Positions 51,340-60,980 of a stretch of 64,000 bases of DNA are shown piece after piece. The position numbers and the translations under genes were made by a program. Each line of letters begins with the position of its first letter. The stretch's first letter is position 1. Under the pieces are notes generated by a model, which ran no database searches, was not told the origin of the DNA, and saw only the letters and a list, made by a program, of their open reading frames with translations. Source of the stretch: Prado023 sp963747335 (lineage in GTDB: Bacteria; Actinomycetota; Actinomycetes; S36-B12; CAIYMF01). Location: assembly GCA_963747335.1 (NCBI GenBank), contig CAVVEV010000012.1, positions 496,001-560,000 on the forward strand. The letters run 5' to 3'.

Positions 51340-52626
51340 GTGGACATCCTCGTGATCGGCTCCGGTGGACGTGAGCACGCCCTGGCGCTGGCCCTGGCTG
51401 CAGACCCTGCCGTCGGCGCCCTGCACATCGCCCCCGGCAACGCGGGCACCGCAGAGGTCGGAACCAACCATCCGGTGGATGCGACCGACCCTGCCGACGT
51501 GGTCCGCCTGGCCCGGGCGGTGGGCGCCGGACTGGTGGTCATCGGCCCGGAGGCCCCCCTTGTCGCCGGGGTTGCCGACGCCCTGCGCGAGGCCGGGTTC
51601 GCCACGTTCGGCCCGTCGGGGGCCGCCGCGCAGATCGAGGGCTCCAAGGCCTTCGCCAAGCAGGTCATGGCCGAGGCCGGTGTTCCGACCGCGATGGCCC
51701 ACGTGTGCACGAACCTCGCCGAGGTTGCCCACGCCCTCGACCAGTTCGGCGCGCCCCACGTGGTCAAGGACGACGGGCTGGCCGGTGGGAAGGGCGTGGT
51801 CGTCACCAGCGACCGGCAGGAGGCCCTCGATCACGCCGCCGCATGCCTGTCGCGCCCCGGGGGTGCGGTCGTGGTGGAGGAGTACCTCGACGGCCCGGAG
51901 GTCTCGCTGTTCGCGATCACCGACGGGTTCAGTGCGGTGCCGCTGATCCCCGCCCAGGACTTCAAGCGGGTCGGTGAGGGCGACTCCGGACCGAACACGG
52001 GGGGCATGGGCGCCTACGCGCCGCTTCCCTGGGCACCGGACGGGCTCGTCGACGAGATCATGACGCGGGTGGTCCAGCCGACCATCGACCTGATGGCCGA
52101 GCGTGGCACGCCGTTCAGCGGCCTTCTCTACGCCGGCCTTGCCCTGACCTCGCGCGGGCTGCGCGTGGTGGAGTTCAACGCGCGATTCGGTGACCCGGAG
52201 ACGCAGGTCGTCCTGGCACTGCTGCGCACCCCGTTGGCCGGGCTGCTCGACGCCGCCGCCCGGGGGACCCTCGACAAGGTCGGCGACCTCCAGTGGCACC
52301 CCGGCTCGGCGGTCACGGTCGTCCTTGCGGCCTCGGGGTACCCCGAGGCCGCAAGGACCGGCGGCGTCCTCACCGGTGTGCCCGACGGCGCGGACGCCGA
52401 GTCCGGGTGGGACGCGGCGTGGGTCGTGCACTCCGGGACGGCACGGCGCGACGGCGACCTCGTGGCCACCGGGGGCCGGGTGCTGTGCGCCACCGCCCGG
52501 GCAGCCGACCTCGAGGGAGCGCGCGAGCGCGCCTACGGGCTGCTCGAGGGGATCGAGCTGGAGGGCGGCCACTACCGTCGCGACATCGCCCTGGCGGCGG
52601 CCGAGGGTCGCCTCCCCACGCCCTGA
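51340..52626 (+). CDS. purD: Phosphoribosylamine-glycine ligase PurD
   Basis: A 428-residue ATP-grasp ligase joining glycine and phosphoribosylamine, step 2 of purine synthesis. VIGSGGREHALA opens the N domain and IGPEAPLVAGVAD follows. KDDGLAGGKGVVV is the ATP-grasp loop, and NTGGMGAYAP and VEFNARFGDPETQ are the PurD hallmarks that bind glycine and metal. Length is standard. The leaderless GTG is followed by an intact gene. It lies 370 bp upstream of purB-purC. Confidence 0.96.
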   Translation: MDILVIGSGGREHALALALAADPAVGALHIAPGNAGTAEVGTNHPVDATDPADVVRLARAVGAGLVVIGPEAPLVAGVADALREAGFATFGPSGAAAQIEGSKAFAKQVMAEAGVPTAMAHVCTNLAEVAHALDQFGAPHVVKDDGLAGGKGVVVTSDRQEALDHAAACLSRPGGAVVVEEYLDGPEVSLFAITDGFSAVPLIPAQDFKRVGEGDSGPNTGGMGAYAPLPWAPDGLVDEIMTRVVQPTIDLMAERGTPFSGLLYAGLALTSRGLRVVEFNARFGDPETQVVLALLRTPLAGLLDAAARGTLDKVGDLQWHPGSAVTVVLAASGYPEAARTGGVLTGVPDGADAESGWDAAWVVHSGTARRDGDLVATGGRVLCATARAADLEGARERAYGLLEGIELEGGHYRRDIALAAAEGRLPTP

Positions 52627-52996
52627 CCGCCACCGTCGACCGTCGGCGGGGCGATTGCCTGGTGGAGCAGCCCGGTGCAGTCTGGCCTGGCCCATGCCCA
52701 CGGTGGGCGGGTGCAGTCCACCCCCCCCTGCTGGTCAGGGTCAGGTGATGGCGCCGGTCCGGTTCACGATCACCTCCGAAACGCGCACGATTCCGATGTT
52801 TCCCGCGATCGCGGGTTCCCCCCGCACGGGGTTCGCGCCCGATCCCGTCGTTGGCGGAGGCTCGACCGTGCCTCGAACAGCACTTTCGAGCGCGCATCGA
52901 CGAGGCAGCCACGCTGCTGGCGCGTGAACCATCGGATTCGCATGCGTTCCGCGGACTGCAGGACCCGATCCCCCAGGCGGCTGCGACAATGGCGCC
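52627..52996. other. 370-bp gap between purD and purB
   Basis: No supported gene. The first ~100 bp are GC-rich with several short inverted pairs (CCGCC...GGCGG at about 52628-52650) that may end the purD transcript. A frame near 52870-52997 gives a CLEQHFRARIDEAATLLARE-like stretch with weak third-codon-position GC bias and no convincing start, possibly a gene remnant. The end holds GACAAT, 6 nt before the purB GTG. Confidence 0.5.
52985..52990 (+). promoter_or_regulatory. -10-like box GACAAT, possible leaderless start of purB
   Basis: GACAAT plus 6 nt ends at the GTG at 52997. It deviates from TANNNT at the first base. Confidence 0.35.
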
Positions 52997-54418
52997 GTGA
53001 CCGAGATCCCCAACGTCCTGGCCCAGCGGTACGCCTCAGCGCAGATGGTCGCGCTGTGGTCACCTGAGCACAAGGTCCGACTCGAGCGCGACCTGTGGAT
53101 CGCCGTCCTGCGCGCACAGTCCGACCTCGGGATCCCCGTTCCGCAGGGAACGATCGAGGCCTACGAATCCGTGCGTGACCAGGTCGACCTGGCGTCCATA
53201 TCCACGCGCGAGAAGGTGACCCGGCACGACGTGAAGGCACGTATCGAGGAGTTCACCGACCTCGCGGGCACCGAGCACATCCACAAGGGGATGACCAGCC
53301 GCGACCTGACCGAGAACGTCGAGCAGATGCAGGTGCGCCTCTCGCTGCAGCTGGTCCGTGACCGGGTCGTGGCCACGCTGGCCCGCCTCGGTGCGCTGGC
53401 CGCGCAGTACTCCGAGCAGCCCCTGACCGGGCGCAGCCACAACGTCGCCGCCCAGACGACCACGCTGGGCAAGCGGTTCGCGAGCGCCGCCGAGGAGCTG
53501 ATCGTCGCCTACGCCCGTGTGGAGGACCTCCTCGAGCGGTACCCGCTGCGCGGGATCAAGGGCCCGGTTGGGACCGCCCAGGACATGTTGGACCTGCTCA
53601 ACGGGGATGGGACCCGCCTGGCCGAGCTCGAGCACCGGGTGGCGACGCACCTGGGCTTCACGGAGGTGCTCGACTCGGTCGGCCAGATCTACCCCCGCTC
53701 CCTGGACCACGACGTGCTCTCCGCCCTGGTCCAGGTCGCGGCCGGGCCCTCGAGCCTGGCCACCACGATCCGCCTGATGGCCGGCAACGAGCTCGTCACC
53801 GAGGGGTTCAAGGAGGGCCAGGTCGGCTCCTCGGCGATGCCGCACAAGATGAACTCGCGCTCCTGCGAGCGCGTGAACGGGCTGACGGTCATCCTGCGTG
53901 GGTACGCCTCGATGGGGGCAGAGCTGGCCGGTGCCCAGTGGAACGAGGGGGACGTCTTCTGCTCCGTGGTCCGCAGGGTGGCGCTGCCGGACGCGTTCTT
54001 CGCGATCGACGGGCTCTTCGAGACGTTCCTCACCGTGCTCGACGAGTTCGGCGCGTTCCCGGCGGTGATCGAGGCCGAGCTGCACCGATACCTGCCGTTC
54101 CTGGCGACCACCAAGATCCTGATGGCGGCCGTGCGCGCCGGCGTCGGTCGCGAGACTGCGCACGAGGTGATCAAGACCCACGCGGTGGCCGTGGCCCTGG
54201 ACATGCGCCGCGGCCAGGCCGCCAACGACCTGTTCGACCGCCTGGCCGCCGATGGCCGACTGGGCCTGGACCGGGCAGCGCTCGATGCGCTGGTCGCCGA
54301 GCCGATCGAGTTCACCGGTGCAGCCCGCGACCAGGTGGCCCGCGTGGTCGAGCGCATCGAGGTCATCGCCGCCCAGCATCCGCTGGCCGCCATGTACTCC
54401 CCCGGGGCGATCCTGTGA
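52997..54418 (+). CDS. purB: Adenylosuccinate lyase PurB
   Basis: A 473-residue fumarase/aspartase-superfamily lyase that removes fumarate from SAICAR and adenylosuccinate. TSRDLTENVEQMQ and the LTGRSHNVAAQ catalytic His region are present. The signature loop GSSAMPHKMNSRSCERV carries the catalytic Ser. The C terminus AAMYSPGAIL is typical of the actinobacterial form. It follows purD by 370 bp and overlaps purC by 4 nt (GTGA). Confidence 0.95.
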   Translation: MTEIPNVLAQRYASAQMVALWSPEHKVRLERDLWIAVLRAQSDLGIPVPQGTIEAYESVRDQVDLASISTREKVTRHDVKARIEEFTDLAGTEHIHKGMTSRDLTENVEQMQVRLSLQLVRDRVVATLARLGALAAQYSEQPLTGRSHNVAAQTTTLGKRFASAAEELIVAYARVEDLLERYPLRGIKGPVGTAQDMLDLLNGDGTRLAELEHRVATHLGFTEVLDSVGQIYPRSLDHDVLSALVQVAAGPSSLATTIRLMAGNELVTEGFKEGQVGSSAMPHKMNSRSCERVNGLTVILRGYASMGAELAGAQWNEGDVFCSVVRRVALPDAFFAIDGLFETFLTVLDEFGAFPAVIEAELHRYLPFLATTKILMAAVRAGVGRETAHEVIKTHAVAVALDMRRGQAANDLFDRLAADGRLGLDRAALDALVAEPIEFTGAARDQVARVVERIEVIAAQHPLAAMYSPGAIL

Positions 54419-55329
54419 CCGGGACCACCGCGGCCCAGAACATCCCCGCCGCGCCACTGATCCCCGGGTACACCGCGGTCTACTCCGGCAAGGTCCGCGA
54501 CCTCTACCGGGCCCCGGACGGGGCGCTGCTGTTCGTCGCCTCCGACCGGATCTCGGCCTACGACTGGGTGCTGCCCACGACGATCCCCGACAAGGGCGCG
54601 ATCCTGACCCAACTGAGCCTGTGGTGGTTCGAGAGGGTCGCGGACATCGTGGGAAACCACCTGCTGTCCATCGACGTCCCGGAGGAGGTGGCCGGTCGTG
54701 CGATGCTGTGCCAGCCCTTGGCGATGTTCCCCGTGGAGTGCGTGGCACGGGGGTACCTCACGGGCTCAGGGTTGGTGGAGTACCGGGCCTCGGGCGAGGT
54801 GTGTGGCGTCCCGCTGCCCGCCGGGCTCGTGGACGGCTCCCGCCTGCCTGAGGCGATCTTCACGCCGGCGACCAAGGCCGAGTTGGGCGACCACGACGAG
54901 AACGTGGACTTCGACGCCGTGGTGGCCACGGTGGGGGCACCTGATGCCGCCGCGCTGCGACGACTGACCCTCGCGGTCTATGCGAGGGCCGAGGAGATCG
55001 CCCGTGATCGCGGGCTGATCCTGGCCGACACGAAGTTCGAGTTCGGCCGGCCTGCCGAGGAGCCCGGCGCCCCGATCCTGATCGCCGACGAGGTGCTGAC
55101 CCCGGACTCCTCGCGCTTCTGGCCTGCGGACGCCTGGCAGCCTGGACGCCCCGGGGGGCAGCCGTCCTTCGACAAGCAGTACGTGCGCGACTGGCTGACC
55201 TCCCCCGAGTCAGGCTGGGACCGTACGGGCGGTGAGCCGCCCCCGGCGCTGCCCGACGAGGTCGTCGAGCGCACCCGCGCCCTGTACGTCGAGGCCTACG
55301 AGCGCCTGACCGGCCGACGCTGGCGCTGA
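54415..55329 (+). CDS. purC: SAICAR synthetase PurC
   Basis: A 304-residue ligase joining CAIR and aspartate with ATP. YSGKVRDLY is the N-terminal ATP-binding strand, and SDRISAYDWVLPTTIP, VECVARGYLTGSG, and ILADTKFEFG follow. IADEVLTPDSSRFWP and QPSFDKQYVRDWL form the substrate site. The GTG at 54415 overlaps the purB stop, so the two are coupled. PurB acts immediately after PurC in the pathway. A strong bidirectional hairpin lies 94 nt after the stop. Confidence 0.96.
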   Translation: MTGTTAAQNIPAAPLIPGYTAVYSGKVRDLYRAPDGALLFVASDRISAYDWVLPTTIPDKGAILTQLSLWWFERVADIVGNHLLSIDVPEEVAGRAMLCQPLAMFPVECVARGYLTGSGLVEYRASGEVCGVPLPAGLVDGSRLPEAIFTPATKAELGDHDENVDFDAVVATVGAPDAAALRRLTLAVYARAEEIARDRGLILADTKFEFGRPAEEPGAPILIADEVLTPDSSRFWPADAWQPGRPGGQPSFDKQYVRDWLTSPESGWDRTGGEPPPALPDEVVERTRALYVEAYERLTGRRWR

Positions 55330-55422
55330 GCCGGGAGGCCCGCCAGACCGCGCGGTGCACGCCATCCCGACGAGCACCGTGAGGTGCACGCAACGGGCGT
55401 GACGTGCAATGCACCCAACCGA

Positions 55423-55458
55423 CGGGAGGCCGGCCCCGTGTGTGGGGCCGGCCTCCCG
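55423..55458. terminator. Strong bidirectional hairpin between purC and the PTS EIIC gene
   Basis: A perfect 15-bp stem (55423-55437 with 55444-55458) and GTGTGT loop stand between two convergent genes. Confidence 0.85.
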
Positions 55459-55487
55459 GAACTGCAGTCGTGCGTGGGTCGTGATCG

Positions 55488-56764
<1,277 letters not shown>

Positions 56765-56914
56765 AGCGCTACCTCCTGCTCGTGGACGATCCCGTTGCAG
56801 CGCCAACGTAGCACCGGCCACACCAGCAACATCTGTTAACACGAATGACACACGTGGGTTGCCTGCTGCGGGCGAGTTGCCCGACAGCGCCTCATCGGGT
56901 CCTTGCGAGAAGCA

Positions 56915-56954
56915 GAACGCGCTGCCGAGGGGTGCATCCCCCGACAGCGCGTTC
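56915..56954 (-). terminator. Hairpin downstream of ptsI
   Basis: GAACGCGCTG (56915-56924) pairs with CAGCGCGTTC (56945-56954), with an inner GGGG/CCCC pair. It sits 50 nt after the ptsI stop, separating the EIIC gene from the upstream pts operon. Confidence 0.6.
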
Positions 56955-57003
56955 ATGCTCGGTTGTTGCGTTCCGCGCAGATGCGCCCCGCGCGACTACC
57001 TCC

Positions 57004-58692
57004 TCAGAGTCCGAGCTCAGCCAACTTCGGCAGGGCTGCCCGCGCCGCTGACTTGGCCGCGGGCGCGTCCACCGCATCCGTGGCCGCTGCTGCTGCCGCC
57101 CGGCACTGGTCGAGCGTGTGGGCGGCCAACGCTGCACGCACGCCCGGCAGGGAGCCGGCCGACATCGACAGGGTGTTGACGCCCAGTCCGACCAGGACAC
57201 AGCCCAGGGCCGGATCCGCGGCCGCCTCGCCACAGACACCCGTGGGGATACCGTTGGCCTCCCCGCCCTTGACCGTCGCCGCGACGAGGTCGAGGATCGC
57301 TGGCTGCCACGCGTCCTGCAGCCGCGCCACGGACCCGATCTGGCGATCGGCAGCGAACGTGTACTGCGTCAGGTCGTTGCTGCCGATGGAGAAGAACTCC
57401 GCCACCTGGCCCAGGTGCCGCGACCGCAGTGCGGCAGCGGGAATCTCGACCATCGTCCCGATCTTGGCCTTGAGCCCGGCCTTCTTGCAGGCCTCGCGGA
57501 ACCAGGTGGCCTCATGGACGTCGGCGACCATCGGAGCCATCACCCAGAGCTCGGTGTCCAGGCCCTCTGCGGCCCTGGCCAGCGCGTGCAGCTGCGTGTG
57601 CATGATGTCCGGCGCCTGCATGCAGATGCGCAGGCCTCGAACGCCCATGGCCGGGTTGGGCTCCTCGCCGAACGGCAGGAAGGGCAGCGGCTTGTCGGCG
57701 CCGGCGTCCAGCGTGCGAACGACCACCTTCTTCCCGGGGAACCCCTCGAGCACCGCCCGGTACAGGCCGTACTGCTCGTCCTCGCTGGGTGCATCCGTGC
57801 GGTCCAGGAACAGCAGCTCGCTGCGGAACAGCCCGACGCCCTCAGCGCCGTTGGCCACCGCACCGGCGACGTCCTCCTGCCCGCCGATGTTGGCCAGAAG
57901 CGGGACCGCGTGCCCGTCGGCCGTGGCGCCAGGGGCGTTGCCCACCGCAGCCAGGGCCGCGCGGCGCTTCTCGTCCCTGCCCGCGAGCTCCGCCACCATC
58001 TCGACCGGCGGATCGATGACGACCTTGCCCGCGGAGCCGTCCACCATCACGTAGGTGCCCACCGCGAGCTCGCGCACGCCTGGGCAGCCGACCACGGCGG
58101 GGATGCCGAGATTGCGCGCCAGGATCGAGGTGTGCGAGGTCGGGCCGCCCTCCTGGGTGGCGAACGCCAGCACCATCGACTTGTCGATGAGCGCGGTGTC
58201 GGCCGGAGCGAGGTCCATCGCCACGAGGATGCTGGGCTCCTTGAGCTCGGGGATGCCGGGAGCCGGCACGTCGAGCAGCAGGGCCACAGTCCGGTTGCGG
58301 ATGTCGTCGAGGTCGGTGACCCGCGCGGCGAAGTACTCCCCGAGCGTGAGCAGGATCTCTCGGGTCGCCCCGAACGCGTCGTAGGCCGCACGCGCGGCGT
58401 TCGAGCCGGCGTCGGTCCGCTGCTGGATCCCGACGGCGAGGTCGGGGTCACGCGCCATCATCGCCTGGGCCTCGAGCACGTGCTGCGCCTCGCCCCCGGC
58501 CCGCTGGCCGCGGTCCTCGAGGTCGGCTGCCACATCCTCCAGCGCCTTGGCGGCCGCGGCGTACTCCTGCTCGGGGGTCCCCGTCCCCGGGCCCGGCTTG
58601 GGCTCGGGGACGGAGTCCACGACACGCACGACGGGTCCGGCGCCCACGCCGGGGCTGACCCCGACTCCCGTCAGGGTCGTCAGGTCAGGCAT
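57004..58692 (-). CDS. ptsI: Phosphoenolpyruvate-protein phosphotransferase (PTS enzyme I)
   Basis: A 562-residue enzyme I that takes phosphate from PEP and passes it to HPr. The active His is in GGPTSHTSILAR near residue 190. The PEP-binding C-terminal domain has RTLDAGADKPLPF, MAPMVADV, GTMVEIPAA, SIGSNDLTQYTFA and CGEAAADP, where the last includes the catalytic Cys. Length fits the family. It overlaps the HPr gene by 8 bp and is the last gene of the EIIB-EIIA-HPr-EI unit. Confidence 0.96.
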   Translation of the reverse strand: MPDLTTLTGVGVSPGVGAGPVVRVVDSVPEPKPGPGTGTPEQEYAAAAKALEDVAADLEDRGQRAGGEAQHVLEAQAMMARDPDLAVGIQQRTDAGSNAARAAYDAFGATREILLTLGEYFAARVTDLDDIRNRTVALLLDVPAPGIPELKEPSILVAMDLAPADTALIDKSMVLAFATQEGGPTSHTSILARNLGIPAVVGCPGVRELAVGTYVMVDGSAGKVVIDPPVEMVAELAGRDEKRRAALAAVGNAPGATADGHAVPLLANIGGQEDVAGAVANGAEGVGLFRSELLFLDRTDAPSEDEQYGLYRAVLEGFPGKKVVVRTLDAGADKPLPFLPFGEEPNPAMGVRGLRICMQAPDIMHTQLHALARAAEGLDTELWVMAPMVADVHEATWFREACKKAGLKAKIGTMVEIPAAALRSRHLGQVAEFFSIGSNDLTQYTFAADRQIGSVARLQDAWQPAILDLVAATVKGGEANGIPTGVCGEAAADPALGCVLVGLGVNTLSMSAGSLPGVRAALAAHTLDQCRAAAAAATDAVDAPAAKSAARAALPKLAELGL

Positions 58693-58957
58693 GGCCACCC
58701 TCAGGGGTCTCCAGGATCTCCTTGAGACCGGCGAGCAGCTCGTCGGCACCCTCACCCTCGGCTGTGACGACCATCTCCTCGCCCGCCTTGGCGCCCAGGC
58801 CCATCACGCCCAGGATGCTCTTGGCATTGACGCCGGGCTCGCCGGGGCGCCCGATCGTCACGTCGCACGCGGACTTGGCGGCCGCGCCGACGAAGAGTGC
58901 CGCAGGGCGGGCGTGCAGCCCGACTCCGGGGGGAAGGACCACGGTGATTTCAGCCAC
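58685..58957 (-). CDS. ptsH: Phosphocarrier protein HPr
   Basis: A 90-residue carrier with the phosphorylated His15 in GLHARPAALF. NAKSILGVMGLGA contains the Ser46-like region (AKSI), although actinobacteria usually lack HPr kinase. GAKAGEEMVVTAEG completes the fold. The GTG start at 58957 follows GAGAGG. It overlaps ptsI by 8 bp. Confidence 0.95.
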   Translation of the reverse strand: MAEITVVLPPGVGLHARPAALFVGAAAKSACDVTIGRPGEPGVNAKSILGVMGLGAKAGEEMVVTAEGEGADELLAGLKEILETPEGGHA

Positions 58958-59019
58958 GTTCAAACACCTCTCACTTGTGCGTTGTGCGCCCTCGCGGGCG
59001 GTCTGGGGAAGGTAGGGAC

Positions 59020-59472
59020 TCAGGCGATCTCGAAGACGGCGGTGCCGGCCTCGACCTGGGTGCCGTCGGGGACGAGCTGGGTGATCTGGCCGGCCTCGGC
59101 CTGGATCGCGATCAGCGGGGTGATGACCGGAAGGCCACCAGCCTCGATGACCGAGGGATCCCACTCGATGACCGGCTCGCCCGCCACCACGGTGTCGCCC
59201 TTGGCCTTGAGCAGCGTGAAGCCCTCGCCGTTGAGCTGGACGGTCTCCAGGCCCAGGTGGACCAGGATCGAGTAGCCATCAGCCTCAATGCCCATGGCGT
59301 GCGGGAACAGGCTGGCGATGGTGCCGGAGATCGGCGCCACGGCGACGACTGGGCTGCGCGGAGGATCGATCGCGAGACCGGGACCGAGCATGGCTTCGGC
59401 GAACATGGGGTCGGGGACCTCGGTGAGGTTCGCGACCCGACCGGGCATGGGGGACAGGACCTGCAGTGCCAC
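59020..59472 (-). CDS. crr: PTS EIIA component, glucose family (Crr-like)
   Basis: A 150-residue single-domain EIIA of the glucose superfamily. The N-terminal LSPMPGRVANL, VAVAPISGTIASLFPHAMGI and the phosphorylated His in ILVHLGLETVQL near residue 88 are diagnostic. It accepts phosphate from HPr and gives it to EIIB; in other bacteria it also regulates carbon uptake. The GTG start follows AGGGAG. It is 12 nt after the EIIB gene. Confidence 0.94.
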   Translation of the reverse strand: MALQVLSPMPGRVANLTEVPDPMFAEAMLGPGLAIDPPRSPVVAVAPISGTIASLFPHAMGIEADGYSILVHLGLETVQLNGEGFTLLKAKGDTVVAGEPVIEWDPSVIEAGGLPVITPLIAIQAEAGQITQLVPDGTQVEAGTAVFEIA

Positions 59473-59484
59473 GTTGGTGCTCCC

Positions 59485-59718
59485 TTATTCGATGATGTCG
59501 TTGATGTCCATGGCCAGGCCGTCGGCCTCGCCACCCACGATGACCTGGAGGACTGAGCCGGCGGACAGGACGCCGAACGCTCCGGCGGACTTGAGCGCCT
59601 TCTCGTTGACCAGCGATGGATCATTGACCACCGTGCGCAGACGGGTGGCGCAGGCCTCGATCTCCTCGATGTTGTCCGCCCCACCCAGGGCCTCGATGAT
59701 GTCCTCAGCCTTGCCCAT
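59485..59718 (-). CDS. PTS EIIB component, glucose/GlcNAc family
   Basis: A 77-residue single-domain EIIB with the phosphorylated cysteine at residue 23 in IEACATRLR, followed by LKSAGAFGVL and QVIVGGEAD. It passes phosphate from EIIA to the sugar carried by the EIIC encoded at 55.5-56.8 kb. In many bacteria this domain is fused to EIIC; here, as in Streptomyces, it is separate. GGAGGA lies 4 nt before the ATG. It is the first gene of the pts operon. Confidence 0.93.
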   Translation of the reverse strand: MGKAEDIIEALGGADNIEEIEACATRLRTVVNDPSLVNEKALKSAGAFGVLSAGSVLQVIVGGEADGLAMDINDIIE

Positions 59719-59736
59719 GCTTCCTCCGATTCGTGT

Positions 59737-59756
59737 CTGGGGCGTCCGCGCCCCGG
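59737..59756 (-). other. Hairpin in the leader of the pts operon
   Basis: GGGGCG (59739-59744) pairs with CGCCCC (59749-59754) with two flanking pairs, shortly before the EIIB ribosome-binding site on the minus strand. It could attenuate or stabilise the mRNA. Confidence 0.35.
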
Positions 59757-59816
59757 CGTGGTGCCAGTCTGCCCCTTCCCCGGACCCCATGTCCTGACAA
59801 GGGAGACCGGCCCCCC

Positions 59817-60845
59817 TCACCGGCCGGACGTGGCCAGCAGCTGGTCGATCGCACCGTGCACCTCGACCCCGGCACACTGCCCGACACCCTCGAAACTGGT
59901 CCTCCCGGCGAGGTCCGAGAGCCGGACTTCCAGTGTCCCGTCGAGGGTCTCGGCCACGCGCTGGTGCATCTCGGTGCGGACCGGTGAGTGCAGCAGGCCG
60001 GTGGTGCGCCCACCGATCGTGGCCGTCAGGTCCAGCCGATCCCCTCCGGGTGACCGGAGCGACCAGCGCACCGCGTGGTCGTCGACAGCCAGGTCGATGG
60101 TCCGGGCCCGGGTGTAGCTGGTGAAGCGGTGCAGCCCGGCGTGCGGGCCGTCGGGAAGGCGCAAGCCCACGAGGTCGCCACGGAACTCGGCGCTGCGCCA
60201 CGGGATCAGGGCAGTCGATGCCACCAGGCTGACACCGGGCTCCTCGAAGTGGTTGGACTGCATCCAGACATAGGCCTTCGGGAAGGCCGTGCCCCAGTCC
60301 TTCTCCAGGTAGCCACGACCTCCCGCGAGGTCCACCCGGCCCGCGCCGGTCTCGACCCAGCCGGCCAGGGCGTGGTCCAGGCTCACGACACCGTGGTAGC
60401 ACTCCATCGTCGGCACCCACGCGTACCAGCCCATCGCGCCGGGCTCCCGAACGGTCACGGGCCACGGCATGCCGGGGCCGAACCGCACCTGGGCCGACAA
60501 CCCCGGCACGTCCACGACGATGCCGTCGGCGCTGAACCGGTTGGCCCCGACGCGCACGTCGAACGTCCGGGGATCCGCGCGGAAGTCCGCCAACGGGAAG
60601 CGGTGGTAGGCGGTGGTGCCGGTGATGCCGTCGAGCACCTGGACGAACGCCTCGGCGATCGAGCCGTCCTCGGAGAGGAACATCCCGGGGATGACTGCCA
60701 GTCGGGTACCGCGGTCCGCGCTGACGAGCTTGACGTACCACCCCTCGAAGAACGACCGGCCCACGTCGCGGCCCCGGGCATGGGAACGCAGCACGCCTGA
60801 TCCGTGGAATCCGGCGGGGCTCAGGATCGAGGCGGGACTCTGCAT
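59817..60845 (-). CDS. Tocopherol-cyclase-like protein
   Basis: A 342-residue protein matching the pattern of plant/cyanobacterial tocopherol cyclase. It has FFEGWYVKLVS near residue 33, LAVIPGMF, PGAMGWYAWVPTMECYHGV near 138, GRGYLEKDWGTAFPKAYVWMQSNHF near 178 (in part), and a C-terminal YTRAR strand. The conserved CYHG, EKDWG and WMQSNHF clusters are all present. Family members close chromanol rings or act on lipid-like substrates; actinomycetes are not known for tocopherol, so the substrate is uncertain. The ATG at 60845 is preceded by a weak GGTGGGG. It is divergent from tadA. Confidence 0.8.
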   Translation of the reverse strand: MQSPASILSPAGFHGSGVLRSHARGRDVGRSFFEGWYVKLVSADRGTRLAVIPGMFLSEDGSIAEAFVQVLDGITGTTAYHRFPLADFRADPRTFDVRVGANRFSADGIVVDVPGLSAQVRFGPGMPWPVTVREPGAMGWYAWVPTMECYHGVVSLDHALAGWVETGAGRVDLAGGRGYLEKDWGTAFPKAYVWMQSNHFEEPGVSLVASTALIPWRSAEFRGDLVGLRLPDGPHAGLHRFTSYTRARTIDLAVDDHAVRWSLRSPGGDRLDLTATIGGRTTGLLHSPVRTEMHQRVAETLDGTLEVRLSDLAGRTSFEGVGQCAGVEVHGAIDQLLATSGR

Positions 60846-60898
60846 GGGCCCACCCCACCAGCAGATGGCCGAGGGCACAACCGGTGTGCCCACCCGTC

Positions 60899-60939
60899 GT
60901 GTCATCGATCCTGCATTTGAAGTGCTGGATCGATGACAC
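60899..60939. repeat. Dispersed palindrome, copy 3
   Basis: Arms 60899-60915 and 60923-60939 pair with one mismatch around the loop TTTGAAG. It shares the GTGTCATCGATCC and TGCTGGATCGATGACAC arms with copies 1 and 2; the centre differs. It lies in the divergent gap between the tocopherol-cyclase-like gene and tadA, with no DUF559 gene beside it. Confidence 0.9.
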
Positions 60940-60967
60940 AGGACCCGTGGCGGCGGTGGGGCGATGG

Positions 60968-60973
60968 CAGACT
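60968..60973 (+). promoter_or_regulatory. -10-like box CAGACT, leaderless start of tadA
   Basis: CAGACT plus a 7-nt spacer ends at the GTG at 60981. It argues against an in-frame ATG at 60933 that lies inside palindrome copy 3. Confidence 0.5.
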
Positions 60974-60980
60974 TCGGACC

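Noticed and set aside
49155..51806. An 883-codon minus-strand frame opposite the aminotransferase, the small helical protein and purD
   Set aside because: Composition and position show an antisense artefact.
52870..52997. A short helical-looking frame before purB as a real gene
   Set aside because: Third-codon-position GC is weak, no start codon or ribosome-binding site is convincing, and it runs into the purB start.
60933..60980. An upstream ATG for tadA
   Set aside because: It begins inside palindrome copy 3, and the CAGACT box with a 7-nt spacer points to the GTG at 60981.
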